DNA from: Bin55 sp965199895
GTDB taxonomy: Bacteria; Pseudomonadota; Gammaproteobacteria; Pseudomonadales; Azotimanducaceae
Length of the DNA: 64,000 nucleotides
Reading direction: 5' to 3'
Assembly: GCA_965199895.1 (NCBI GenBank)
Contig: CBDATJ010000016.1
Coordinates: forward strand, 248,001-312,000
In this document: piece after piece, positions 54,366-63,333 of the stretch
Numbering within the stretch: the stretch's first letter is position 1
Layout of the letters: the number at the start of each line of letters is the position of its first letter
Notes under the pieces: generated by a model
The model's database searches: none
What the model was told of the DNA's origin: nothing
Seen by the model: the letters and a program-made list of their open reading frames with translations, nothing else
Position numbers and translations under genes: made by a program

Positions 54366-55838
54366 ATGAACCTTAGATCCATATTAGGAATCTTGGGCGG
54401 GACCATACTGCTCTTTAGTCCGGTCTTCCTGGTGTGTCTAGGTGTCGCACTGATTTACACCGAGCCGACGGTGATGCAGTTCACGCTCTGTCTTGTGCTC
54501 ACTGTAGTATTGGGAAGCCTGCTCTTTAGATTCCGAACCGATCAGCACACTTTTCGACCGCGTGACTCATTCCTGGTAGTAACTTTGGTTTATGTGACCA
54601 TTGCTTTGCTGACCACCATGCCTTTCTTGATGATACCGGGAGTGGTGCACAGCTTTGAAGATGCACTGTTTGAAGCTACTTCCATGATTTCAACCACCGG
54701 AGCCACCGTGTTGACAGGATTGGACGAGTTGCCTAAATCTCTTCTTTTCTTTCGCCAACTGGTCTGCTGGTTCGGTGGTATGGGCATCATCGTACTCACT
54801 GTCGCCATTCTTCCCTTACTTGGTGTCGGTGGCATGCAGTTAGTCCAAGCTGAACTCTCCGGAGACGACAAAAGCCTCAACCTTTCTCTCAGAATCCAAG
54901 ATACCGCAAGAGCACTGTGGTGGATTTATGGTGGGTTAACCTTCCTTTGCGGATTAGTTTTGTGGTGGGCGGGGATGACTCCTTTTGATGCCATATCCCA
55001 CGCACTTTCAACCATATCGATCGGCGGATTTTCCACCCACGATGCAAATATTGGTTACTTTGATAGTGTTGCAATTGAAGCGGTTATCGCAGGTTTCACC
55101 GTGATTGCAGGTCTCAATTTCATGCTTCACTTTGCCGCTGTACAACGACCGATGCATGACCGCAACCGAGTTTTACACTTTATCGGTACCTATGCACAAG
55201 ATGCACAAGTAAGGTTTTATTTGTGTGCACTCTTTGTAATCGCTGCAATCATTTGTGCCCGACTGTTACTCGATCCTAATTTTGCAGGCAACGCAGTCAG
55301 AGACGGGATCTTCCACACTATTTCCTTTTTGTCTACGGCTGGATTTACTACCAACAGTCCTAGTGAATGGACAAATATGGCCCCTCCTCTATTGATTATT
55401 GCAAGTTTTGTCGGTGCTTGTGCGGGTTCAACCGGAGGCGGTTTCAAAGTTCTAAGAATTGTGATCCTTTTCAAACAAGGAATACGGGAAATTCAACAAC
55501 TGCTGCAACCGGGAGCCCTATTCGAAAGCAGATTAAACCATCACCGTATTTCAGACCGCATGCTTGAATCAACGTTTGGGTTCATTGCCATGTATGCACT
55601 GACCTTTACCGTCATTTTCGCAATACTCCTACTTGTGACTTCGCTCGACCTAACCACTGCATTTTCTGCCGTAGCCGCTTGCCTAAACAATCTGGGACCG
55701 GGGTTAGGTGAAGTTGCCGCTAACTATCAAGGGTTGCAATCAACCGAGAAGTACTTCCTGGTTTTAGCTATGATTCTCGGAAGATTAGAGATTTTTGCGG
55801 TTTTAGTGCTGTTTTCACCAAGATTTTGGCGCAGATAG
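54366..55838 (+). CDS. trkH: Trk potassium uptake protein TrkH
   Basis: Membrane channel subunit for K+ import, 490 residues. The four selectivity-filter loops appear: FEATSMISTTGATVLTGL, SHALSTISIGGFSTHD, HTISFLSTAGFTTNSPS and FSAVAACLNNLGPGLGEV, together with the GACAGSTGGGFKVLRI segment. Ten or so helices. It begins 3 nt after the trkA stop and is convergent with gyrB. Confidence 0.95.
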   Translation: MNLRSILGILGGTILLFSPVFLVCLGVALIYTEPTVMQFTLCLVLTVVLGSLLFRFRTDQHTFRPRDSFLVVTLVYVTIALLTTMPFLMIPGVVHSFEDALFEATSMISTTGATVLTGLDELPKSLLFFRQLVCWFGGMGIIVLTVAILPLLGVGGMQLVQAELSGDDKSLNLSLRIQDTARALWWIYGGLTFLCGLVLWWAGMTPFDAISHALSTISIGGFSTHDANIGYFDSVAIEAVIAGFTVIAGLNFMLHFAAVQRPMHDRNRVLHFIGTYAQDAQVRFYLCALFVIAAIICARLLLDPNFAGNAVRDGIFHTISFLSTAGFTTNSPSEWTNMAPPLLIIASFVGACAGSTGGGFKVLRIVILFKQGIREIQQLLQPGALFESRLNHHRISDRMLESTFGFIAMYALTFTVIFAILLLVTSLDLTTAFSAVAACLNNLGPGLGEVAANYQGLQSTEKYFLVLAMILGRLEIFAVLVLFSPRFWRR

Positions 55839-55850
55839 ACGAATCCTGAC

Positions 55851-55876
55851 ATTTGAACCCGAAGGGGTGGTCAAAT
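55851..55876. terminator. hairpin between convergent trkH and gyrB
   Basis: ATTTGA...TCAAAT flanks ACCC-GAAG-GGGT; the stem includes the gyrB stop codon. No T-run on either strand, so the terminator role is modest. Confidence 0.4.
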
Positions 55877-58297
55877 ATCTAAATCCGCGAAGGAAACTGA
55901 AAGCGCGTTTTCTCTGATGAACGTCTTTCTGGATTCCACATCCTCACCCATCAGAGTCGAAAACAGCTCGTCTGCTGAGCTAGCATCTGCTACTGATACA
56001 CGAGACATTCGACGAACGTTGGGATCCATAGTAGTCTCCCACAATTGCTCTGGATTCATCTCTCCAAGTCCCTTGTAGCGAGTCAAACGTGTCCCTTCTC
56101 GAGCACGCATCATGAGCCATTCATATGCTTGCAAGAAGTTCGTCACCGAACACTCCGCATTACCTTGAACCACTTTAGCACTTGATTCAAACATGTCATG
56201 AGTTTGTTCGGCCAGTGCTTTGATAGCATCGTAAATTCCAGACTCAAAGAAGTTTAGGCTCAAAGTAACTTCGGTTGTAGCACCACGAGCTTTGCGTCGA
56301 ATCGTTGGGACGTACACACTGTGTTCTGGCTCGAAAGCAATTTCTACTTCATACTTTCCTTCTTCAGATTCCAGAGACTCTCGCATTCGAGGGGCCCAGT
56401 CTTCCATGAAATCAAGATTACCTAATAGACTCAAGTCCAAAATCGGAATCTCAATCAACCTCTTGGTGATGTAAACCGGATAAACCCTTTTCATCGATTC
56501 CAACCGCTTGTAGACATCGAAGCAGCTCCGAGACAGTCGAGCTAATGGGTCAGGTGCTATCGGTGGAGAATCCTCACTAGGATGGATCAAAGCTCCATCG
56601 AACGCAACCTTGAGGTAGTATTCCTCTAGTTCAATCTCATCTTTGATGTACTGTTCGGCTTTACCTCGTCCCACCTTAAACAGCGGTGGAAGCGCAATAA
56701 AGATGTGACCTCGGTCCACGAGTTCCGCCATATGCCGATAGAAGAAAGTTAAAAGTAAGGTGCGGATGTGTGAACCGTCTATATCCGCGTCAGTCATGAT
56801 GATGACTCGGTGATAGCGTAGCTTTTCTGGGGTGAAGCCTTCATCACCTACTCCTGAGCTAAACCCACAACCAAGGGCCGTAATCAAGTTAATGACTTCT
56901 GCGTTAGAAAGTATTCGGTCAATCCTTGCCTTCTCAACATTGAGAATCTTGCCTCGCAAAGGAAGCACTGCTTGAGTCTTACGGTCTCGCCCTTGTTTGG
57001 CTGAACCACCCGCAGAGTCACCCTCAACAATATAAAGTTCACTGAAAGCGGGATCTTTCTCTTGACAGTCTGCCAACTTACCGGGTAGTCCACCAAGGTC
57101 TAATATCCCTTTGCGTCTAGTGATTTCGCGAGCTTTTCTAGCTGCTTCCCTCGCCTGAGCTGCCTCAATCATGCGTTGAGCAATCTTTCTAGATTCGACC
57201 GGATTTTCTTGGAGGTAGGATTTAAGCTTCTCACCCACAGCTTTCTCTACTGAAGATTTAGCTTCGCTGGATACCAGTTTGTCTTTCGTTTGCGATGAGA
57301 ACTTTGGATCGGGTAGTTTGATGGATAGGATAGCGGTCAAACCTTCGCGTGCATCATCACCCGTTGTTTGCACATTTGCATTCCTGGTGATCCCTTCATG
57401 CTCAATGTACGTGTTGAGCGTTCTAGTGAGCGCGGTTCGAAATCCAGCTAAGTGAGTTCCTCCGTCCGCTTGTCGGATGTTGTTGCAATACGCTCGAACA
57501 TTCTCTTGAAAGCCGTCATTCCATTGCATCGCTACTTCAACCGCAATTTCACCCGGATCCTGTATGTGTATCACGTCGTGTAGTGTTGTCTTATTACGGC
57601 TTAACTGTTTAACGTAAGAAACCAACCCACCTTCATACTGATAGCGATCTTCATTCCCAGTACGTTCATCCTTGATGCTGAACGCAACACCCGAGTTTAG
57701 AAACGCAAGTTCTCGTAACTTGTTAGCAATGGTTTCATAACTGAACTTAACTTCCCGGAATGTATCTGAAGACGGTTCAAAGTAGCAGGTAGTCCCCCGA
57801 CGATTAGTTTGTCCCACTACTTCTAGTGGCTTTTCCGGCTTACCCTGTCGATAGATCTGTTCGTAGACTTTGCCTTCCCTTCTAATGGTTAGTCGGAAGA
57901 ATGAAGACAGAGCATTGACCACTGATAGTCCTACTCCGTGAAGTCCACCGGAAACTTTGTAGCTGCTTGCATCAAACTTACCTCCCGCATGAAGCATTGT
58001 CATGATGACTTGCGCTGCTGATACACCTTCCTCTTTGTGAATATCGACAGGAATACCGCGACCGTTATCCGATACCGTGACTCCGCTCCCTGCGTGAATG
58101 ACAATTTCGATGTCATCGCAGTGTCCGGCAAGTGCCTCGTCAATGGCGTTATCGACCAATTCCTGAACCATGTGGTGCAACCCCGTGCCATCTTCGGTAT
58201 CACCTATGTACATCCCGGGTCGCTTGCGTACCGCCTCAAGTCCTTTGAGTACTTTGATGTTGGTGGAATCGTAACCTGTGTTTTGTGGCTCGCTCAT
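55871..58297 (-). CDS. gyrB: DNA gyrase subunit B
   Basis: ATPase subunit of gyrase, 808 residues. The GHKL ATPase motifs (ELVDNAIDEALAGHCDDI, VSDNGRGIPVDIH, GGLHGVGLSVVNALS) precede the transducer, then the TOPRIM region (LYIVEGDSAGGSAKQGRDRK, PLRGKILNVEKA, IIMTDADIDGSHIRTLLLTF) and the C-terminal RYKGLGEMNPEQLWETTMDP. It is the last gene of dnaA-dnaN-recF-gyrB on the minus strand. Confidence 0.98.
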   Translation of the reverse strand: MSEPQNTGYDSTNIKVLKGLEAVRKRPGMYIGDTEDGTGLHHMVQELVDNAIDEALAGHCDDIEIVIHAGSGVTVSDNGRGIPVDIHKEEGVSAAQVIMTMLHAGGKFDASSYKVSGGLHGVGLSVVNALSSFFRLTIRREGKVYEQIYRQGKPEKPLEVVGQTNRRGTTCYFEPSSDTFREVKFSYETIANKLRELAFLNSGVAFSIKDERTGNEDRYQYEGGLVSYVKQLSRNKTTLHDVIHIQDPGEIAVEVAMQWNDGFQENVRAYCNNIRQADGGTHLAGFRTALTRTLNTYIEHEGITRNANVQTTGDDAREGLTAILSIKLPDPKFSSQTKDKLVSSEAKSSVEKAVGEKLKSYLQENPVESRKIAQRMIEAAQAREAARKAREITRRKGILDLGGLPGKLADCQEKDPAFSELYIVEGDSAGGSAKQGRDRKTQAVLPLRGKILNVEKARIDRILSNAEVINLITALGCGFSSGVGDEGFTPEKLRYHRVIIMTDADIDGSHIRTLLLTFFYRHMAELVDRGHIFIALPPLFKVGRGKAEQYIKDEIELEEYYLKVAFDGALIHPSEDSPPIAPDPLARLSRSCFDVYKRLESMKRVYPVYITKRLIEIPILDLSLLGNLDFMEDWAPRMRESLESEEGKYEVEIAFEPEHSVYVPTIRRKARGATTEVTLSLNFFESGIYDAIKALAEQTHDMFESSAKVVQGNAECSVTNFLQAYEWLMMRAREGTRLTRYKGLGEMNPEQLWETTMDPNVRRMSRVSVADASSADELFSTLMGEDVESRKTFIRENALSVSFADLDI

Positions 58298-58337
58298 GTG
58301 CTCTCGTTTTGCCTTAGTCTATACTGCTGTACTCATT

Positions 58338-58363
58338 TTGAATGTTCCACGTGGAACATTCAA
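58338..58363. promoter_or_regulatory. parS-like ParB binding site between recF and gyrB
   Basis: A 26-nt perfect palindrome (TTGAATGTTCCAC / GTGGAACATTCAA) with the same 16-nt core as the site in rsmB, 5.8 kb away. It overlaps the recF stop and the gyrB upstream region. Confidence 0.88.
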
Positions 58364-59454
58364 TCCGTCAGTAGACAGCCCTCTTTAATCCTGATAACAT
58401 TTGGAACAGAGTGTAAATCGTATCTATGTGCTATTTTATCATATTCCTGAACTGTTGTCGCTATAACCTGACACTTCATTTGTTCCAAGATCTGCAGGAA
58501 GCGACGGGTGTGTTCAAAATCAAACTCGGATGCGATATCGTCCAATAGCACAATGCTCGGGATTCCTCGGTTACTGAGGTTGGTAACTTGCGCTAACTTC
58601 AGTGCTCCAGCAACCGCTTTGCCTTGACCTCGTGATAAAACTCTTGCTCCTAACCCAACTACGTTACCTGTGATTTTGTCCACAACCCTTATTCTCAAGT
58701 CAGCTCGATGAGGACCATAACGAGTGAACCCATATTTCTGCTCTTGAGCACGATCCGACTCTAATATTTCCGTTAGACTCTCACCGCTCCACCCCTGCGC
58801 CAGCTCTAAAGAGATCCCAAGATCAGGGGCAATCTTAGATAGCATTTGCTGAAAAACTTCGTTCAATGCTTCAACATGAGCGTACCTCAACTCGGTAATC
58901 TTCAATCCGCTGGTCACAAACTCTTTGGTCCACGATGCTAAATCATCGAACCCACGCTGAATGGCTCGGTTTCTCTGGTTGAGTGTTTTTAAGAACACTC
59001 GATGAAGATGAACCAGTTCATTATTACTGTGAAACACTCCCCAGTTGAGCCATGCTCTTCTTACCGATGGAACACCAAAGACTAACTCTGGAAGATCAGA
59101 GAGAAACGTTTGAACTGGAACTAGGGCAACAATTTGCGATATCTGTCGTATATCTCGACCATTCATGCGTATACGAACGTTTTCAGTTCGTGACTTTTCG
59201 ATTCCTAACCGAACAACGGACTCGTTTCGCTTGCTCAGTGTGTGAACTCGTAACTCGTTTTGCTTAAACCTAATGAGTGAATTGAGCGTTCCCGGTCTAA
59301 ATGATCTCCCGCGAACGACTAGATACAGACTCTCTAGAACCGTAGTTTTCCCAGACCCATTGGGACCCGTGATCAGATTAACCGAAGGTCTAAGTTGGAG
59401 CGCTACGTCCTTAAGGTTACGTACGTTATGGATTTCAACCGAGTCAAAGATCAA
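58360..59454 (-). CDS. recF: DNA replication and repair protein RecF
   Basis: ABC-type ATPase that loads RecA at ssDNA gaps. The Walker A segment LITGPNGSGKTTVLESLYL lies near the N-terminus. Later come LSRGQGKAVAGALKLAQV (signature) and IVLLDDIASEFDFEHTRRFLQ (Walker B). Length 364 residues is typical. Its start overlaps the dnaN stop (ATGA); its stop lies in a parS site. Confidence 0.96.
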   Translation of the reverse strand: MIFDSVEIHNVRNLKDVALQLRPSVNLITGPNGSGKTTVLESLYLVVRGRSFRPGTLNSLIRFKQNELRVHTLSKRNESVVRLGIEKSRTENVRIRMNGRDIRQISQIVALVPVQTFLSDLPELVFGVPSVRRAWLNWGVFHSNNELVHLHRVFLKTLNQRNRAIQRGFDDLASWTKEFVTSGLKITELRYAHVEALNEVFQQMLSKIAPDLGISLELAQGWSGESLTEILESDRAQEQKYGFTRYGPHRADLRIRVVDKITGNVVGLGARVLSRGQGKAVAGALKLAQVTNLSNRGIPSIVLLDDIASEFDFEHTRRFLQILEQMKCQVIATTVQEYDKIAHRYDLHSVPNVIRIKEGCLLTD

Positions 59455-60557
59455 GTTCTAATCGGCGAAACGACAAACAGTAGTTCCTCCTGTTGATCTG
59501 AGTCAATCCGAACCACTTCAATGGGTTCGGGGAGATGCACGATCACTTCATCACAACCGAATGTGTCCAATATGCGTCGGATTCGATCATGTTTAAACGC
59601 TACTTTTGCTGAGTGTTCACCGAAATCAACAGGAATACGAACTTGAGCTCGATCTCCTGCTTCTGTGTTTGCAACTAGCTCCATACTATCTGGACTAACG
59701 TCTAAATAAATTCTTTGACTGGTGTCTGCTAACGTAGCTGCTTGATCAATGGCGTGAATGAATGCAACACGATCGCACTTGAGTTGCGCTTCTGCTCGGT
59801 CTGGAACGATTCGCATATAGGCTGGGAAAGGTGACTCTATCAAATTAGTAATCAACGAGCGTTCGGTTCCAGAAACGTACAGAGCTTTAGACGTAATCGC
59901 TACCGATAACTGACCTGAGTGTCCTGAGAATGCACGGATGAGTTCCAATACTGCTTTGCGAGGAATCAATGCAGTGACGACATCTTCACCATTGACATGG
60001 TAGTCCTTATTCGTGCAAATACACATACTCATACCATCGCTTGAGACCGTACGTATGTGAGCGGGTGTTAGTTCCAATAGAGTACCGTTGAGGTGGGGTC
60101 GGACATCACCCACACCCATGGTCGAAACTGATGATTGAAGAAGGTGAACAAAATCGGTGGTATCAATATCGAAATTTGCTTCTGGGTCAATCGTGGGTTT
60201 TTGTGGAAACTCAGACGCTGGCATCGTCGATAACCGGAAGGTTGATCTCCCTATCGTCATCGTTGCTTCTTCCCCGGAGGCTTTGATGTGGATGTCGCCG
60301 GAATATGCCGAGGCCCTAACGATGTCCAGAGCTTTCTTACCCGGTATGGTGACCTCACCCGAACTCTGTACGTCAGACAGATCCAGAGTTGCCATCAACG
60401 ATAAATCATGATCGGTCGCCCTTAGGTTCATCGTCCCATCTCCATTCGCTTCGAACAGAACGTTCGTCAAAATAGGATACGTGAATCTTTTTTCTATGAC
60501 ACTCGTTACGTACTGCAGAGTATCACGAAGGGCTTCAGCCCTTACAGTAATTTCCAT
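59451..60557 (-). CDS. dnaN: DNA polymerase III beta sliding clamp
   Basis: Ring-shaped processivity clamp. Three repeated clamp domains in about 368 residues, with YPILTNVLFEANGDGTMNLRATDHDLSL at the start (given in part: PILTNVLFEA, ATDHDLSL), and the C-terminal EELLFVVSPIRT. The start is the ATG at 60557, preceded by AAGGAG with 7-nt spacing; a TTG two codons upstream is discounted. Confidence 0.97.
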   Translation of the reverse strand: MEITVRAEALRDTLQYVTSVIEKRFTYPILTNVLFEANGDGTMNLRATDHDLSLMATLDLSDVQSSGEVTIPGKKALDIVRASAYSGDIHIKASGEEATMTIGRSTFRLSTMPASEFPQKPTIDPEANFDIDTTDFVHLLQSSVSTMGVGDVRPHLNGTLLELTPAHIRTVSSDGMSMCICTNKDYHVNGEDVVTALIPRKAVLELIRAFSGHSGQLSVAITSKALYVSGTERSLITNLIESPFPAYMRIVPDRAEAQLKCDRVAFIHAIDQAATLADTSQRIYLDVSPDSMELVANTEAGDRAQVRIPVDFGEHSAKVAFKHDRIRRILDTFGCDEVIVHLPEPIEVVRIDSDQQEELLFVVSPIRT

Positions 60558-60607
60558 CAACAATCTCCTTATTGTTTCTTAAGACAAACGAATCGAATTA
60601 ATGTTTA

Positions 60608-61939
60608 TCAACTAATCAGTTTACGAGAAATGGTGTCGTAATCTTCCTTAACTTGAAAATCGTTCTCTCGCAAATCTGCGACTCGTTCAAGGGCGTTCAT
60701 CACAGTTGTGTGATCACGGTTGAAATGCTCCGCAATGGTTTGTAGGGGGAGCTCGGTGAGTTCATGAGCTAAGGCCATGGCGATATGTCGCGGTCTTACG
60801 ATATTTCGCAATCGAGATTTTCCTAGAATATCCGACAGTCGGATTCGGAAGTGTTCGGCCACTGCGTTTTGAATCTTGTCGACGCTAATCAACCGCCGGT
60901 GTAGTGCGAATAAATCTTGTAGATTTTCTCGTACGTGTTGTTTGGTTATGTTCATGTTGTGTCGATACTCTGCATCGAAGATCACTCGTCGAAGCGCACC
61001 AAGCAATTCACGGACATTTGTCTTCACATGTTGGGAGATATAGAGCGCTATGTCTAGATTGAGGTTGACACCAGATTGTTGGGCTTTTTGAACCAAGATG
61101 GCTGCTCGGGTTTCCAGGTCTGGTGTTTTCACTTCTGTGGTGAATCCCATGACAAACCTCGAACGGAGCCGAGCGTTCAACCCCTCGATTTCTTGTGGAT
61201 ATCGGTCGCTAGTGAGCACGATTTGGACACTTTCCTTGTCTATCAGCTCGTTGAAAACGTGAAAAAACTCTTCTTGACACCGATCTTTGTCCGCAAAAAG
61301 ATGAATGTCATCAACTAACAGTACATCCGCGCTACGAAACTGCTTGGTAAATCTTCTTACTCGTCGTGAGGCATTGTCTCTCGTGAGCGCCATCACCATT
61401 TCGGTGACGAAGGTTTGCGCGTTCATGGAAGCAATGTTGAGATGAGGGGAATGCTCAGCAAGATAGTTGCCAATAGACTGCATAAGATGCGTCTTGCCGA
61501 GTCCGGTAGAGCCGAAAATCAACAATGGGTTGAATCGCGATGCTGGATTTTTCGCAACTTCCATGGCTGCCATTTTTGAATATTGGTTGGAACTCCCTTC
61601 AACAAACTTCTCAAAAGTGTATTCGTTCTTCAGAGTAGACCTTGCTTTAGTGTTTCGTCTATCACTGGGAAGAGGCGTTATGTCCAGAGAATCTCGGGTT
61701 CTAACCTCCACTTCGTGGATGGGCTGACCGGGATCTCCGAACTGGGCAACAAGCTCGCAAATTCGGCTCAGATGCTTTTTGTGAACCACGCGACTAACGT
61801 GGTCATTTTGAGCTAGAAGTACTAGCTGTCCACCGTCATTCCGGGCTCTGAGCGGGCGGATAAACTGTTCGAAATCTTGTGTTGATACTTCCGTTTTGAA
61901 TTGCGATACGCAACGCTTCCATACTTTTGGCTCCGCCAA
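60608..61939 (-). CDS. dnaA: chromosomal replication initiator DnaA
   Basis: Binds DnaA boxes and opens oriC. All domains are visible in 443 residues: N-terminal FKTEVSTQDFEQFIRPLRA, the AAA+ core with Walker A IFGSTGLGKTHLMQSIGNYL and Walker B VLLVDDIHLFADK, and the C-terminal helix-turn-helix with RPRHIAMALAHELTELPL followed by FNRDHTTVMNALERV. One residue is missing from the usual FGGRDHTTV. The oriC-like region lies just upstream. Confidence 0.97.
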   Translation of the reverse strand: MAEPKVWKRCVSQFKTEVSTQDFEQFIRPLRARNDGGQLVLLAQNDHVSRVVHKKHLSRICELVAQFGDPGQPIHEVEVRTRDSLDITPLPSDRRNTKARSTLKNEYTFEKFVEGSSNQYSKMAAMEVAKNPASRFNPLLIFGSTGLGKTHLMQSIGNYLAEHSPHLNIASMNAQTFVTEMVMALTRDNASRRVRRFTKQFRSADVLLVDDIHLFADKDRCQEEFFHVFNELIDKESVQIVLTSDRYPQEIEGLNARLRSRFVMGFTTEVKTPDLETRAAILVQKAQQSGVNLNLDIALYISQHVKTNVRELLGALRRVIFDAEYRHNMNITKQHVRENLQDLFALHRRLISVDKIQNAVAEHFRIRLSDILGKSRLRNIVRPRHIAMALAHELTELPLQTIAEHFNRDHTTVMNALERVADLRENDFQVKEDYDTISRKLIS

Positions 61940-62191
61940 TTGATCTTTCCTACTCTCTCTTCTTGACCGTGGATAGTGCCTAAACCACTCAACTAAATTT
62001 TAAGCTATAAGATCAGCAATTTTCAACCCCATTGAACGATTTGTGAATCTTTTAACGTTCTTTCAACTCATGCAATGGCTCCTCTGATTACTCGTCAGAG
62101 AGCAAGCAAATGAGACCTCGATGGGTAGTTTTCGATTACGAAGAAATATTTCCCCAATTCTGATTCCAATCTGACGAGTCGGTGCACAAGT

Positions 62192-62325
62192 TGTGGATTA
62201 CTTGTGGATTACTTTCAACAGATTATTTATGCCTGAGTTATCCATCGTTTTCCACCCGATTAGATAACGGGTTTCCAAACCTCACGTAGCCTTGATATCT
62301 CTCGGGTTCTTGGACCGTTTCCACA
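62192..62325. promoter_or_regulatory. cluster of DnaA-box-like sites
   Basis: Five sites listed for the oriC region: a tandem pair with 11-nt repeat spacing on one strand (TTGTGGATTAC twice) and three in the opposite orientation. Each differs from the E. coli consensus TTATCCACA by one to three bases. Confidence 0.65.
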
Positions 62326-62462
62326 GTGAATTTCTGCACTACAACGAACAACAATGATGATTGGTTTCTCTTGTTCTCTTGTCACACTGTCGAACGCTCA
62401 GAAAAAAGACACTCCCCATCGGTAAAACTCAATTATGGGTCGTAGCCAAGAACGCCTGCACA

Positions 62463-62489
62463 TTGACAGAATGCGTTTTGGCTTAAAAT
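62463..62489 (+). promoter_or_regulatory. promoter for rpmH-rnpA
   Basis: TTGACA at 62463-62468 and TAAAAT at 62484-62489 with a 15-nt spacer, 35 nt before the rpmH ATG. The spacer is short but both hexamers are close to sigma-70 consensus. Confidence 0.55.
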
Positions 62490-62523
62490 CTCTCACCCAG
62501 TTGGCTATTTCTTATTAAACCTA

Positions 62524-62658
62524 ATGAAGCGCACGTTCCAACCCAGTGTAGTATCTAGAAAGCGGACTCATGGATTTCGTAAGCGCATGTCTACACGAAA
62601 CGGACGTAAGATCCTCAACGCTAGACGTGCCAAAGGGAGAAAGCGAATCGCTGTTTAA
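62524..62658 (+). CDS. rpmH: 50S ribosomal protein L34
   Basis: A 44-residue basic protein, MKRTFQPSVVSRKRTHGFRK followed by RMSTRNGRKILNARRAKGRK and RIAV. It matches L34 exactly in length and pattern. It leads the rpmH-rnpA-yidD-yidC operon and is too short for many gene finders. Confidence 0.98.
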   Translation: MKRTFQPSVVSRKRTHGFRKRMSTRNGRKILNARRAKGRKRIAV

Positions 62659-62663
62659 GTCCA

Positions 62664-63068
62664 TTGGACTCTTCAGAGGTAACTACTCCACAACGATTCA
62701 CGTTTGATCGGTCGCAACGCTTAACTAAACGATCTGAGTTTGACTCCGTTCTACAAATGGCAGACTTCAGTCTGCAAATTTGTCCGATAAGGATATTGGG
62801 AAAGTCTAATACCTTGACTTGTGCTCGGTTAGGATTGATCGTATCCAAGAGAAATATTCCTAAAGCAGTTCATAGAAATCGAGCAAAACGAATAGTACGA
62901 GAATGGTTCAGATTCAATGCTAGCACCTTGGGATCGATTGACTTGGTCGTTCGGGTGGGTTCGTATCAACGTCCGGGTGACAGCCTTCATTCGGCACTGA
63001 TGCAACTGCTTCCCAAAGTTCAACGACAGGCTCAAAGATTCAAGGAGAATTCGATTGACGATGCATAA
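62664..63068 (+). CDS. rnpA: ribonuclease P protein component
   Basis: Protein subunit of RNase P for tRNA 5' processing. FTFDRSQRLTKRSEFDSVL at the start and the RNR signature VHRNRAKRIVREWFR are visible; LGLIVSKRNIPKAV precedes it. The probable start is TTG at 62664, 5 nt after the rpmH stop; no ATG is near. 134 residues, normal length. It overlaps yidD by 14 nt. Confidence 0.94.
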   Translation: MDSSEVTTPQRFTFDRSQRLTKRSEFDSVLQMADFSLQICPIRILGKSNTLTCARLGLIVSKRNIPKAVHRNRAKRIVREWFRFNASTLGSIDLVVRVGSYQRPGDSLHSALMQLLPKVQRQAQRFKENSIDDA

Positions 63069-63333
63069 CGTGCTACAGAGAATCATGCGAATCCCCTCGC
63101 GAATTGCACTATTTGCCCTTCGGTTCTATCAGAAATTCATTTCTCCAATGTTGGGTCCGACCTGTCGTTTTTATCCCAGCTGTTCACAATATGCGGTAGA
63201 AGCAATTCGAGGGCATGGTTTGCTACGAGGTGGAATGTATACCACCGTTCGCTTATGTAAGTGCCACCCGTTTCACCCTGGCGGGGTCGACATGGTTCCA
63301 GAGTCTGATAAGCCAAAAGAGGACACGGTATGA
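63055..63333 (+). CDS. yidD: membrane protein insertion efficiency factor YidD
   Basis: Small amphipathic protein that aids YidC. The family core is clear: RFYQKFISPMLGPTCRFYPS then CSQYAVEAIRGHGLL and CKCHPFHPGGVDMVP. Start choice: TTG at 63055 is 8 nt after GGAG, while ATG at 63061 is 14 nt away; I prefer TTG. It overlaps rnpA's end and its stop overlaps the yidC ATG. Confidence 0.95.
   Translation: MTMHNVLQRIMRIPSRIALFALRFYQKFISPMLGPTCRFYPSCSQYAVEAIRGHGLLRGGMYTTVRLCKCHPFHPGGVDMVPESDKPKEDTV

Larger units (their letters stand above)
61940..62523. other. probable oriC region (dnaA-rpmH intergenic)
   Basis: The 584-nt gap between divergent dnaA and rpmH holds several DnaA-box-like 9-mers: TGTGGATTA at 62192 and 62203 (two in tandem), TTATCCATC at 62238, TTTTCCACC at 62248 and GTTTCCACA at 62317. 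AT-rich stretches lie on both sides. Location beside dnaA/dnaN and rpmH matches oriC in Pseudomonas. Box matches are near but not perfect to TTATCCACA. Confidence 0.75.
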
